A stretch of 13,427 nucleotides of DNA from Avisuccinivibrio sp964424565 (GCA_964424565.1 CAYRIZ010000054.1:1-13427), one strand, 5' to 3'; shown: positions 1 through 8,123, numbered from the stretch's first letter. Notes: generated from the letters alone by a model not told the origin. A program made the numbers and translations.

Positions 1-239
1 TAGTTTTAAAAAATTTAAAAATTCTAGATGCTTTCAGTGCGCGATCTTGGAGGTCTGCAGACAGACCCGGCGTGCGTTTACGTTTTCGGACAAAGCCCCA
101 AGCCTTTAGACCCTGAGGGGCCTGATGGGACTGGCAGCAGCACCCCCGGGCATGAAATGACACTGCCGGTGCCTGGGCGGCAGCGGCAGAGCAGAAGAGT
201 GGGTTTGGGGGAAAGAAAGAGCAGGCTGCGGCCGGCTTC
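1..239. other. Gene-free stretch downstream of lonH
   Basis: I see no convincing coding region here on either strand. The extreme left end (about 1-30) is very A/T-rich. A small hairpin with 6-bp arms (GGTCTG at 52-57, CAGACC at 62-67) and the weaker inverted repeat at 95-121 are the only structures that stand out. In enterobacteria ycbZ is followed by fabA; no fabA start is visible before the window ends, though it could lie beyond the edge. Confidence 0.5.
95..121 (-). terminator. Weak candidate terminator after lonH
   Basis: GCCCC at 95-99 pairs with GGGGC at 117-121. Read on the minus strand, a 5-bp G/C stem with a 17-nt loop is followed by a short TTT. It lies about 120 nt beyond the lonH stop codon. 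The long loop and short T-run make this a weak call. Confidence 0.2.
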
Positions 240-1817
240 TTACCAGAATTTCCACCAGGGCCTGTCGTTGTGCCCATTCATGCTGATGTTCTCCAGGCGC
301 GTAAAGATGCGCTGGCAGATGCTGCCCTCCTCATCGCGGCTGCCCCAGGGAATGGTGGTCAGCAGCCTGATGGCCTGGGTGACGTGATTGACCGTATAGA
401 TGTGGAAGCGGCCATCCCTGATGGCCCGCTGTACGGACGGACGCAGGACCAGCTGATTGATGCAGCTTTCGGGTATGACCACGCCCTGCGAGCCGGAAAG
501 CCCGTGCAGGCGGCAGACCCGGAAAAAGCCTTCAATCTTTTCATTAACCCCGCCCACCGGCTGCACATGGCCGAATTGATCAACAGCACCGGTGACGGCC
601 AGATCCTGCCTGATGGGCACTCCGGCCAGGCAGGAGAGCACGGCACACAAACCGGTCAGGGAAGCGCTGTCGCCGTCCACCTCGCTGTAGGACTGCTCAA
701 ATACCAGGCTGGCTGAGACCGGCAGCGGCTGCTCTGAGCCGAACTCCTTGGTGAGATAGCCGTTGATGATCATCATGGCCTTGGCATGGATTTGTCCGGC
801 CAGCTCGGCCTTGCGCTCTATGTCTATCACATCACCCTCTCCGCCGGCCCGCAGGGTGGCGGTGATGCGCACAGGATCGCCGAATTCATAGGTGGTGCCA
901 TAGGTCCCCACCACGGAAAGACCGTTGATCTGCCCTACTGCCGCGCCCTGCGTGGCCACCAGCAGCTGCCGGTCTCTGTACTCGCGTAATTCCACCGAGG
1001 CCAGGAAATTGGCCCTAAAATCAGTGGCCGCTATGGCCTTGAGGACCTGCGGGGCTCCCACCACCTCGCCTTTGGCATAAAAATCGGCTTCTGCGGCTAT
1101 GGATCTGAGCTTGAGCTCAGGAATCATGATCCAGCGCTTGTCTCCGCTCTGCCGGGCACACCACAGACACAGCAGCTGCACTGCCGGCAGATCGAAGGGT
1201 TTGAGCTGCAGCTCCTGCCTGTAGGAGGCCAGCAGCTCGGCCAGCAGATTGACGGCTCCCAGGGCCGGGAAATCCAGCGCCACATCAGCATGCAGGGCAT
1301 TGTCCACTGCCGGCCAGATCATGGAGAGATGAGCAAAGTCTGCGCTGTCACCGCATAAAATCAGCTTCATGGACTTGTTCTGCGCCAGGCAGGCGTCCAG
1401 CATTCCCAGCCACTTGGGATGGTCGCACAAATGAGTACAGGGCATGACTATGACGTAACTGCCGGCCGTCAGTCCCGGCTGCTCGGGAGTGCCGAAAAAC
1501 TCAAATTTGGTGGGGGCATAGGCTATGCAGGGCCCGGTGCCGGAAAGCTCCTGCACCAGATCAGAGGCCAGCTTAATCTGATCCACCCGGTTGCTGCCGC
1601 ACAGCACCAGCAGATTTTCATCCCGGGAGCGCAGCAGCGCCCGCACGGCATTTTTCGCCCGCAGCTGCAGCATGGCAAAGGAGCGGGCCCGGACCTCGGC
1701 GGTGGTGTTAAAGCCCGGCTGGCCGAAATTCAACTGCAGATCTGCAAAATCAAGCTCAAAACTGCCGTCAATCAGGTCACGCCGCCCGTCCTTGTGTTTC
1801 AATTCGGTGGTCTTCAC
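240..1817 (-). CDS. lonH: Lon-like protease, LonH/YcbZ group
   Basis: Peptidase of family S16, related to the E. coli YcbZ/LonH protein and expected to be cytoplasmic. The C-terminal half carries the Lon Ser-Lys dyad: Ser384 in EVDGDSASL and Lys427 in GGVNEKIEGFF. Their 43-residue spacing equals that of E. coli Lon (Ser679/Lys722). The stretches DIERKAELAGQIHAKAMMI and LVFEQSYSEVDGDSAS are strongly YcbZ-like. No Walker A P-loop is visible in the N-terminal half, so ATP dependence is doubtful. I chose GTG at 1815-1817 (525 aa) because AGAGG lies 7 nt upstream. A TTG at 1839-1841 would add 8 residues but has no Shine-Dalgarno sequence. The protein is shorter than E. coli YcbZ (586 aa), mostly in the N-terminal part. 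The stop is TAA at 240-242. It lies downstream of tamB on the same strand, but a strong promoter between them suggests separate transcription. Confidence 0.9.
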   Translation of the reverse strand: MKTTELKHKDGRRDLIDGSFELDFADLQLNFGQPGFNTTAEVRARSFAMLQLRAKNAVRALLRSRDENLLVLCGSNRVDQIKLASDLVQELSGTGPCIAYAPTKFEFFGTPEQPGLTAGSYVIVMPCTHLCDHPKWLGMLDACLAQNKSMKLILCGDSADFAHLSMIWPAVDNALHADVALDFPALGAVNLLAELLASYRQELQLKPFDLPAVQLLCLWCARQSGDKRWIMIPELKLRSIAAEADFYAKGEVVGAPQVLKAIAATDFRANFLASVELREYRDRQLLVATQGAAVGQINGLSVVGTYGTTYEFGDPVRITATLRAGGEGDVIDIERKAELAGQIHAKAMMIINGYLTKEFGSEQPLPVSASLVFEQSYSEVDGDSASLTGLCAVLSCLAGVPIRQDLAVTGAVDQFGHVQPVGGVNEKIEGFFRVCRLHGLSGSQGVVIPESCINQLVLRPSVQRAIRDGRFHIYTVNHVTQAIRLLTTIPWGSRDEEGSICQRIFTRLENISMNGHNDRPWWKFW

Positions 1818-1847
1818 TAAAATGCCTCTGCTTAAAATCAAAAATAT

Positions 1848-1907
1848 GGAAGGAACTATGAAACTCCCGTCCTTCCTTCAGGTCTGCCTCCTGAAGGTAC
1901 GGAGTTT
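1848..1907 (-). promoter_or_regulatory. Structured lonH leader with two overlapping hairpins
   Basis: Reading the minus strand, hairpin A pairs CCTTCAG (1891-1897) with CTGAAGG (1875-1881), extended by outer arms AAACTCC (1901-1907) and GGAGTTT (1861-1867). Hairpin B pairs GGAAGGA (1870-1876) with TCCTTCC (1848-1854) and is followed by the T-rich stretch ATATTTTTGATTTT. A and B share two bases, and B's loop holds A's outer arm, so both cannot form fully. This resembles an attenuator or translational switch about 30 nt before the start codon. The structures are read by eye and their function is inferred. Confidence 0.35.
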
Positions 1908-1955
1908 TGGGCGGTAAATTCGGGAAAACTGCAGCGCCCGCAAATCAGCCCTGCA

Positions 1956-1983
1956 ATTTTAGCCTATGCCGGCGCCCTGTCAA
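1956..1983 (-). promoter_or_regulatory. Sigma70-type promoter for lonH
   Basis: On the minus strand a perfect -35 TTGACA (1978-1983) is followed after 16 bp by TAAAAT (1956-1961), a 5/6 match to TATAAT. Transcription would begin near 1949, giving a leader of about 130 nt before the GTG start. It lies 28 bp beyond the tamB stop, so lonH can be transcribed independently of tamAB. Confidence 0.65.
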
Positions 1984-1996
1984 CCAAGGCGCCGGC
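1968..1996. repeat. Perfect 9-bp dyad around the lonH -35 element
   Basis: GCCGGCGCC (1968-1976) and GGCGCCGGC (1988-1996) are perfect inverted repeats separated by 11 nt. That spacer holds the -35 hexamer TTGACA of the lonH promoter on the minus strand. The stem could fold in the 3' end of tamB mRNA, but no T-run follows on either strand, so it is not a classical terminator. It may be an operator, a Rho-linked 3'-end stem, or both. Confidence 0.55.
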
Positions 1997-2010
1997 CCGG
2001 GGCAGCCAGG

Positions 2011-5000
2011 CTAAAACTCAAAGCTGTAGATGAGATCCACGGACTGCTCGAGAGAGGAGGCAAATTCAGCATACAGCCGGCGCATAAATTCATAGCGCAG
2101 CTTGAACTCACCTATGGCATTGAAGACACCATAGCCGTAGCCTACGCGTATATTGCGGGTGATGTAGCCCTGCACTTCCACCTGAGTATCATCGCCTGAT
2201 CCGGAGGAGCCAAATTCCACATTGCGCATGCCAAAAGCCCCCACCACGGAATTGGCTATGGCACCGGCAGAGCTGACGCCCAGGCTGACCAGCATACTGG
2301 CACTGTTGCTGCTGCTGTCATTGAGCGAGCTGCTCTTGTCCAGACCGTGGCCGTAGAGCAGATAGGACATCACCTCGTTCTGCGACATGGAGGGTTTGGA
2401 GAAGAGGGTGATCTTGGGATTCTGGGCATCACCGGTCACCCTTACTCCGGCCTCTACATTGTCTTCCATTTCGTCAGGATCGGCCACGATCTCCACATCC
2501 AGGCTGGGATTGGCCACCGGTCCGTTGAAGCCGGCGCGGGCGTAGTTGACAAAGAAGTGATGGCCGTAGAGATTGGCCCGGCCGTCAGTCAGCTCCACCT
2601 TGCCGGAAGCAAAGATGTCGCTGTCCGTCAGACTCTTGCTGAGTTTGAGCTGTCCTTCCACTCCGGACTCCAGGCCCATGGCGGAGAGTTTGACCTCATC
2701 GCCTATGGTAACGGTAAGATCGATCACGCTGGGCACTGCGGCCGAGGACTGCTGCAGCAGTACTGAAGTGCCGCCTTCCGGGACCAGGATTTCATCAGAG
2801 GAGGGCTTGGCACCGGAGCTGCTGATATCGCCCACCGAGATTAAGGCCTGCGGTATGGCTGCCGTGCCTGCTACCTTAAAGTAGTCATTAAACTCCACAT
2901 TGACATCCAAATCGGCATAAGCCTGACCAAAGCCCATCAGGAAGGCCGGCAGCTTGTCGGCAGTGACCCTGAGGGCGGCCAGGGCGCCGTCGGACCAGTC
3001 CAGGGTGCCGTCGAGATTGACCTTGCCGTGATTGAGCCCTATATAGCCGCTCAATTTGCCCTGACTGCCGGTGGAGTCCAGGACTATATCAAAGCTGTCC
3101 ACCTGCCCCACATCAAAGCGCGGCTCGGCACTGCCGGCGGCGGTGAGTTTGCCCACAAACAGCGGTTTGGCGGCCGTGCCGGCAAATTTGCCGTCCAGAT
3201 TGATCAGACCGTCGAGATCATTAAACAACGAGCCCACGCCCATAAACAGCGACAGCTGCAAATCCTTGAGGGAAATATTTCCGTCCAAGCGCCGCTCGCT
3301 CAGCGGCTGCAGCACGGCCAGATTAAGATCCAAGGCTCCCCGCCCGCCGCGCATGTCTATGTCTACATTAAGATCGGCCCGCTGTTCCACCATGACGGCA
3401 TTGAGGTCTATCTTCTCAAAGAACAGCGGCGTGCCCTGGGCAAAGACGCGCACATCGTCTGAGTTGATCTGCAGGGAAATATCAGGCGCATTGTCATGCA
3501 CCCTGATGCTGGAGTTCATACTGATCGGACCGGCCAGGCGCACGTCATCCGGCATCAGCTCATTTAAGGAGGAGAGCTCGATCTGCTTTAAGGACAGTCC
3601 GGTTTCCAGCATACCCGGGGCAAACACGGTGCGTTCGGCATTGATGGAGCCGGCATCGGTGCGCAGGGTAAAGGCATCTATTTCTCCTGTGCTTTCGCCC
3701 AGGTTGAAGAGCATGTTCACGGCCGCGGCCAGCTGCACGCTGCCGCTGACCTCAGAGCTGAAGAACAATTCCTCCAGTATGCCCTTCCACTCGGAACTCT
3801 CCAGATCGTACCCGCCGGAGGCGCTGACTATAAAATGATGGCTGCCGCCGCAGAACAAACTCAGCGCATGCTCAGGCAAGGAGCCGGAAAAATCGAGCAC
3901 ACACTGTCTGTAGGGCTTCATGCCGCGGGCCGGAAAGATGCTGTCCACAGCCGTGGTGACGCTGAAGCTCTGCGAGCTCAGATCGCCGGCTACATCCAAA
4001 ATGATCCTGCCCAGCAGCACATCACCGGCGCGCACATGCCCGGATTTGCCGGTAAGCTGCACCTTCAGCTGTTCAGGTTCACCTACTGCCTCCAGGGTGG
4101 CCTTGAAGTCGCCTTCCAGTGCCGGCACCAGGGCGCTCAAATCATTAAGCTCCACCGTGCCGCTGAGTGCCAGCGGCTGACTGACCGCCGCCCGGCCCTG
4201 CAGCTTGACCGTGTTGCCGGGATCGCCGCTCTGCACAAAATCAAAACGCGCTATGTCAAAGCCTGAAGCCAGGGTGCCGTGAATGTCGGCGGCATCAAGC
4301 GAAGCCGGTTTGCCGTTTAAAAAGAGCGCCGCCTGCAGGGTATCGAGATCCAAGGTGAAATCCAGGTCTTCATCATCTGTGGCCGGCAGTCTTACCGCAG
4401 CGCTCAAAGCCCCGTGCACTGAGGCACTGCCGCGCAGCATCTCATTGATCACTCCGCCGTCGGTGCAGGCAAAATCCACCGTGCCGTTATAGGAGATCAC
4501 ATCCTGATAACCAAGCTGTCCTGCGGCAGTGAGACTGACCTCTTCCTGCAGATACAGACCCGAGAGGGTAAGAGAGCGGATATCCACTCCGGACAGGGAT
4601 ACCAGCCCGCTGAAGGCCGCCTTATAATTTTCAAAGCCAAAACCGGTGAAATCAGCCGCCAGCTGAGTGTCCAAAGTGGTAAATACCGCCCCGGCCGTCT
4701 GCAGATACAGATCTTTGACCTGCGCCAGGCGCTCGGCTCCGGTATCAGTCAGCGGATAGGTGATCTCAGGGGAGGACAGCTCCACGGCTACAGGCAGCTG
4801 CGGGGACAGACAGTTGAGCCTAAGCTTTAAGGCCGTGTCCGCCGGGGTATCCATGGTCAAGTCCACCTTCAGATCGGTCAGCGGACCTGATACCTGCGCA
4901 TGTCCCTGCAGCCCATAGAGCACGCCGTCCATAAAGGCCAGGCTTTCCTCAGTCTGAGCCCCGGCGCCCTGCAGGGCAAAATCCAGGAAGAAATACTCTT

Positions 5001-6009
5001 CAAAAGCCATCCGGCCCTTTATGGCCAGATCGCCTAAGGGATGTTTGAGATCCAATCTCCCCAGCGTCAGCTCAGTGCCGGCCCAGGAGGCGGCAAGGTT
5101 GAGCTCATCCACCACTCCTGTATCAAAACCGTCCTGAAAATAGCGTCCCTGCTGCACGCTGAGGCTGTCCACCTCTATATTCAGCGGCAGGGCCACTGTG
5201 GGCATCAGGGCGATCTGTCCGTCACCGCCGTCAAAGGTCAGGACGGTGACCGGCTCGGCCGCGGCTTTGGCGGCTTCTGCCTCGGCTTTGGCCTGGGCTG
5301 CAGCTGCGGCATCATACAGGGGCTCAGGCTCCTGCCCTGCGGCCACGGCCGCCAGGCTGTACGCCAGATCATTGCTTAAATTGACCGGATCGGTACTGGA
5401 CTTTACATGCACCTGCAGATTCTGCACCACGCCGTCCTGCAGCACAGCCCTGTCCTCCACAGCCCGCAGCACTGCCTTAAAACTGCTCAAATGCACATCC
5501 ACTGCGGAGCTCAAATAGGCAAAGTCTTCGCTGGTGAAATCCTGTACCTGAATATCCACCGGGAAATTAAGCCTGAAAGTCCCCTCCGAGTGCTGCTCCT
5601 GCGGCTTCTCCTGCTGCTCTGCCCCGCTGTGGCCGGTCAGTAAATGCACCCGCAGTTTGCGGGAGTAGATCTGAGAGACCTCAAAGCGGCGCTCCTGCAG
5701 CAGCGGCAGCAGGCTGTAGGCCAGATCGAATTTGTCGGCGCTGATATAGATCACATGCGGTACGGCCACCACCAGATCGTCCACGCCCAGGCCCTCAGCA
5801 ATGCTCCCTGAGCTGACCTCACCGCCCAGGGTGATGATGCCTTCAGTAAAGCGCTGCGCCTGTTTGAAGGCAAACTGCGCCCCGGAGGTGGTACACAGCA
5901 GCCAGTAGCAGCCACAGGTGGAAATCAGCATCAGCGACAGCAGAGTGATGCCGGTTATTTTCAGGATCTTTTTGAGTACAGGCGGCAGATGCGGCAGAGA
6001 TAACATCAC
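2011..6009 (-). CDS. tamB: Translocation and assembly module subunit TamB
   Basis: Large AsmA-like protein of 1332 aa (E. coli TamB is 1259 aa). It is anchored in the inner membrane, spans the periplasm and works with TamA in outer-membrane biogenesis. An N-terminal membrane anchor lies at about residues 13-38, followed by TTSGAQFAFK, which matches the TTSG start of the periplasmic part in E. coli TamB. The body is repetitive beta-rich sequence. The C-terminal DUF490 domain (about 990-1332) is diagnostic, with AGVRVTGDAQNPKITLFSKP, MSQNEVMSYLLYGHGLD and the terminal DLIYSFEF. An Ala/Glu/Lys-rich stretch at about residues 233-253 looks like a helical low-complexity insert. The start is GTG at 6007-6009, whose first base is the last base of the tamA TAG. 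ATG at 6004-6006 is equally possible, and both lie below GGAG. The overlap implies translational coupling with tamA. The stop is TAG. Confidence 0.95.
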   Translation of the reverse strand: MMLSLPHLPPVLKKILKITGITLLSLMLISTCGCYWLLCTTSGAQFAFKQAQRFTEGIITLGGEVSSGSIAEGLGVDDLVVAVPHVIYISADKFDLAYSLLPLLQERRFEVSQIYSRKLRVHLLTGHSGAEQQEKPQEQHSEGTFRLNFPVDIQVQDFTSEDFAYLSSAVDVHLSSFKAVLRAVEDRAVLQDGVVQNLQVHVKSSTDPVNLSNDLAYSLAAVAAGQEPEPLYDAAAAAQAKAEAEAAKAAAEPVTVLTFDGGDGQIALMPTVALPLNIEVDSLSVQQGRYFQDGFDTGVVDELNLAASWAGTELTLGRLDLKHPLGDLAIKGRMAFEEYFFLDFALQGAGAQTEESLAFMDGVLYGLQGHAQVSGPLTDLKVDLTMDTPADTALKLRLNCLSPQLPVAVELSSPEITYPLTDTGAERLAQVKDLYLQTAGAVFTTLDTQLAADFTGFGFENYKAAFSGLVSLSGVDIRSLTLSGLYLQEEVSLTAAGQLGYQDVISYNGTVDFACTDGGVINEMLRGSASVHGALSAAVRLPATDDEDLDFTLDLDTLQAALFLNGKPASLDAADIHGTLASGFDIARFDFVQSGDPGNTVKLQGRAAVSQPLALSGTVELNDLSALVPALEGDFKATLEAVGEPEQLKVQLTGKSGHVRAGDVLLGRIILDVAGDLSSQSFSVTTAVDSIFPARGMKPYRQCVLDFSGSLPEHALSLFCGGSHHFIVSASGGYDLESSEWKGILEELFFSSEVSGSVQLAAAVNMLFNLGESTGEIDAFTLRTDAGSINAERTVFAPGMLETGLSLKQIELSSLNELMPDDVRLAGPISMNSSIRVHDNAPDISLQINSDDVRVFAQGTPLFFEKIDLNAVMVEQRADLNVDIDMRGGRGALDLNLAVLQPLSERRLDGNISLKDLQLSLFMGVGSLFNDLDGLINLDGKFAGTAAKPLFVGKLTAAGSAEPRFDVGQVDSFDIVLDSTGSQGKLSGYIGLNHGKVNLDGTLDWSDGALAALRVTADKLPAFLMGFGQAYADLDVNVEFNDYFKVAGTAAIPQALISVGDISSSGAKPSSDEILVPEGGTSVLLQQSSAAVPSVIDLTVTIGDEVKLSAMGLESGVEGQLKLSKSLTDSDIFASGKVELTDGRANLYGHHFFVNYARAGFNGPVANPSLDVEIVADPDEMEDNVEAGVRVTGDAQNPKITLFSKPSMSQNEVMSYLLYGHGLDKSSSLNDSSSNSASMLVSLGVSSAGAIANSVVGAFGMRNVEFGSSGSGDDTQVEVQGYITRNIRVGYGYGVFNAIGEFKLRYEFMRRLYAEFASSLEQSVDLIYSFEF

Positions 6010-7817
6010 TAGAACTCCGGACCAAAGGCAAAGTGCAGTCTGATATCGGTAGGATCCTTGTCTATACCAAAGCCCAGATCTACGCGCACTATGCCGTAGG
6101 ACGACACATAACGGTAACCAAATCCCGGGCCTAAGAGCAGCTCGTCTTTGAGTTGATCATAATCATTGACCGCCGCACCGGCATCCATAAAGACTGCCAG
6201 GCGGGAATTGGCTATACCCATGGGGAATTGAAATTCAACCGTACCGGTGGTCAGATAGCGGGCACCGTTGAGGCCGCCTGAATTGCGTACGGATTCATCC
6301 ATATAGCCGTAGCCGCGGATGGACTGATCACCGCCGGCGAAGAAACGCAGGGAAGGCGGCACATTGAGGGCATCGGGGCCGCCGGTGGCACCGTACTGCA
6401 GCCTGGTTACCAGGCGGGTATTGGGGGTGGGACTGATCACCCCCCTGAAGGTACCCAAAAATCTGATAAAGGTCAGATCAGACCAGGCGGCGGTGGCACC
6501 CAGTACTTCCATACTGATGCTGTAGCCGCGTTTGGGATCGAAGCCGCCTGAACTTTCACGCCGCGAGAGCACCAAAGCCGGCATGAAATTCCAGCTGTAG
6601 CCTTCATCCGAGCCCTGAGTGTAGTCCTCATACTCAGCCCGCAGCGAGTAGTCGCGTCTCCACCGGCCAGTGCGGTCGGCCACATAGTGGAAGCTCAGAT
6701 GCGAGCGATCGGAGAGGGTATCGTTGAAGTCCGTATGGGTCTGGGCGGCATTGATATAGTAGTAATCCAGATTGGGATCCCGGCGCGGCATCTTGTAGAC
6801 CACCTGAGCATCCTGCGTCAGCATGGTGAGCTCGGCTTTGGTGGACAGGGAATGACCGTAGTCATTGAGCAGAGGCTTGTCCCACTCAAAGAGCAGACGC
6901 GGGCCCTCGTCGGTGGAATAGCCCACACCCACACGCATCAAATTGTCCGCCTTGCGCTCCAGCCTGACGTCCAGCGGCACCTCAAAGTTTGAGGCATCGG
7001 CAAAATTGGGCACTATGTCCACCGAGCGGTAGTAATTGGTCTGATTGAGCGAGGCTATATAATCATTGAGCGCGGCGGCTGAATACTGGCGGCCCTCATC
7101 CAAAGTCATCAGCCCTTCCACCGGCAGCAGCAGCCTTTCCGTGGCCTCATCCTGCGGGCGGATCTCACCGAACACATAACGCCTGCCGGTATCGAAAATC
7201 AGCTCCACATCGGCCATATTCTGTGCCTGATGGACCAGAATATAGGAAGAGAGGAGTTTGGCATCAAAAAAGCCCATGGAAAAGGCCGTGTCCTGCAGCG
7301 CAGTCTTCAGGGATTCATAGGCGGCATGACTGAGTCTGGTATAGGAAGCCAGACCGCTGTCGGCTACCAGCTGATGGAAGATCTGATAGCGGGCACCCTC
7401 ACCCAAAATCTGCACGGTGCAGTAACGGATAAACAGCGGCTTGCCGGCAGTGATTTCCACCCGCACCACCCTGTCTTCCTCATTGTCGCGATCAGGCAGC
7501 GTCAGTTTGATGTCAGAGTGATAGTAGCCAAAAGCCCGCAGCGTCTGCCGCACACTGTCGCGGATCTCGCGGTTGAACACGAACACCCGCTTTTTGGAAA
7601 TGGGAGGTATGGCATTTAAGGTCTGCTCAACATTGCTCAGCATGTCCCCGCTGATGCCGGTAACCTCAAAGGATACAGGGTCGGTGACCACCGACTCCTG
7701 TTTTTGTATAAGTTCTTCATCATCATTGGAGGAACAGCCTGCCGCAGCCCACATTACAATCAATGCCGTCAGCGCAGCAATCAGCCTCAGCCACAGCCTG
7801 TCTGCCGAAAAACGCAC
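6009..7817 (-). CDS. tamA: Translocation and assembly module subunit TamA (Omp85 family), probable lipoprotein
   Basis: Omp85-family outer-membrane protein of 602 aa, partner of TamB. Three POTRA domains occupy about residues 48-285 (first one beginning SFEVTGISGD). A 16-strand-type barrel follows, from RVGVGYSTDEGPRLLFEWDKP to the C-terminal FAFGPEF ending in Phe. The Omp85 loop-6 motif IRGY is at residues 500-503 within SLRFFAGGDQSIRGYGY, which closely matches E. coli TamA. The N-terminus is unusual. After basic residues and a hydrophobic core comes WAAAGC with Cys28, then SSNDDEE. This fits a lipobox, with Ser at +2 favouring outer-membrane sorting; E. coli TamA has an ordinary signal peptide. 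The start is GTG at 7815-7817 with GAGGA 6 nt upstream. It is the first gene of tamA-tamB, with a candidate promoter at 7881-7889. Confidence 0.95.
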   Translation of the reverse strand: MRFSADRLWLRLIAALTALIVMWAAAGCSSNDDEELIQKQESVVTDPVSFEVTGISGDMLSNVEQTLNAIPPISKKRVFVFNREIRDSVRQTLRAFGYYHSDIKLTLPDRDNEEDRVVRVEITAGKPLFIRYCTVQILGEGARYQIFHQLVADSGLASYTRLSHAAYESLKTALQDTAFSMGFFDAKLLSSYILVHQAQNMADVELIFDTGRRYVFGEIRPQDEATERLLLPVEGLMTLDEGRQYSAAALNDYIASLNQTNYYRSVDIVPNFADASNFEVPLDVRLERKADNLMRVGVGYSTDEGPRLLFEWDKPLLNDYGHSLSTKAELTMLTQDAQVVYKMPRRDPNLDYYYINAAQTHTDFNDTLSDRSHLSFHYVADRTGRWRRDYSLRAEYEDYTQGSDEGYSWNFMPALVLSRRESSGGFDPKRGYSISMEVLGATAAWSDLTFIRFLGTFRGVISPTPNTRLVTRLQYGATGGPDALNVPPSLRFFAGGDQSIRGYGYMDESVRNSGGLNGARYLTTGTVEFQFPMGIANSRLAVFMDAGAAVNDYDQLKDELLLGPGFGYRYVSSYGIVRVDLGFGIDKDPTDIRLHFAFGPEF

Positions 7818-7880
7818 GGGAAATCCTCAGCGCAATGCAATATTTATGTTAAAAATTATGGAGAAACCCAACTTGCGCCC

Positions 7881-7889
7881 ATTGTAGCA
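7881..7889 (-). promoter_or_regulatory. Extended -10 promoter candidate for tamA
   Basis: On the minus strand TGCTACAAT combines the TG extension with TACAAT, a 5/6 match to the -10 consensus (7881-7886). No good -35 hexamer is visible at the right distance. Transcription would start near 7874, about 57 nt before the tamA GTG start. Confidence 0.4.
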
Positions 7890-7973
7890 GGCTCAGCCCC
7901 AAAATACATCGCAAAGAGCATGACTGCACTCAAACCGCCCCCTCCAGGCCGCCCTGCCGCATCCCCGGTTTAC

Positions 7974-8017
7974 AGTCTTAAGAGATCAGATCATTAGTCT
8001 TAAGAGATCAGATCATT
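7974..8017. repeat. Two perfect tandem 22-bp repeats upstream of carA
   Basis: Positions 7974-7995 and 7996-8017 are identical and directly adjacent. Each unit begins AGTCTTAAGAGATC and ends CAGATCATT, holding the palindrome TCTTAAGA and two GATC sites. A partial third copy, ATTAGTCTT, occurs at 8036-8044 beside the carA -35 element. The placement between divergent tamA and carA suggests a regulator-binding array. No known operator consensus was recognised. Confidence 0.7.
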
Positions 8018-8031
8018 GCCCGGCCGGCGGC

Positions 8032-8080
8032 CAAGATTAGTCTTGAATCCATATGACAGTAGAGTAGAATATGCAAGACT
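8032..8080. promoter_or_regulatory. AGTCTT inverted motifs bracketing the carA promoter
   Basis: AGTCTTG at 8039-8045 and its exact inverse CAAGACT at 8074-8080 lie either side of the predicted carA promoter. CAAGA (8032-8036) also pairs locally with TCTTG (8041-8045). With the two AGTCTT copies in the tandem repeats, the hexamer occurs four times in about 110 bp, three direct and one inverted. An operator role is inferred. Confidence 0.35.
8043..8070 (+). promoter_or_regulatory. Sigma70-type promoter for carAB
   Basis: TTGAAT (8043-8048) lies 16 bp upstream of TAGAAT (8065-8070), giving 4/6 and 5/6 matches to consensus. Transcription would start near 8077, leaving a leader of about 110 nt. 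E. coli carAB has tandem promoters controlled by ArgR and pyrimidine signals. I found no convincing ARG box or PurR box here. Confidence 0.5.
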
Positions 8081-8123
8081 TGGCTCTGAACTTTTCAGGC
8101 CCCCGCTTTAAGGCCTGCAGCTG

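Noticed and set aside
52..67. GGTCTG/CAGACC hairpin as a lonH terminator
   Set aside because: No T-run follows on either strand and the stem is only 6 bp.
28..387. 119-codon plus-strand open frame at the left end
   Set aside because: Its second half overlaps the lonH 3' end in antisense and the first half shows no protein family features or ribosome-binding site.
1815..1841. TTG at 1839-1841 as the lonH start
   Set aside because: No Shine-Dalgarno sequence lies upstream of it, whereas the GTG at 1815-1817 has AGAGG at good spacing.
3071..3838. 255-codon plus-strand open frame opposite tamB
   Set aside because: Ser/Arg/Pro-rich sequence with no family resemblance, lying entirely antisense to tamB, which has clear family motifs.
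7835..7860. ARG box in the A/T-rich stretch upstream of tamA
   Set aside because: The sequence around GCAATATTTATG matches the TGAATWWWWATTCA consensus poorly and lies nearer tamA than the carA promoter.
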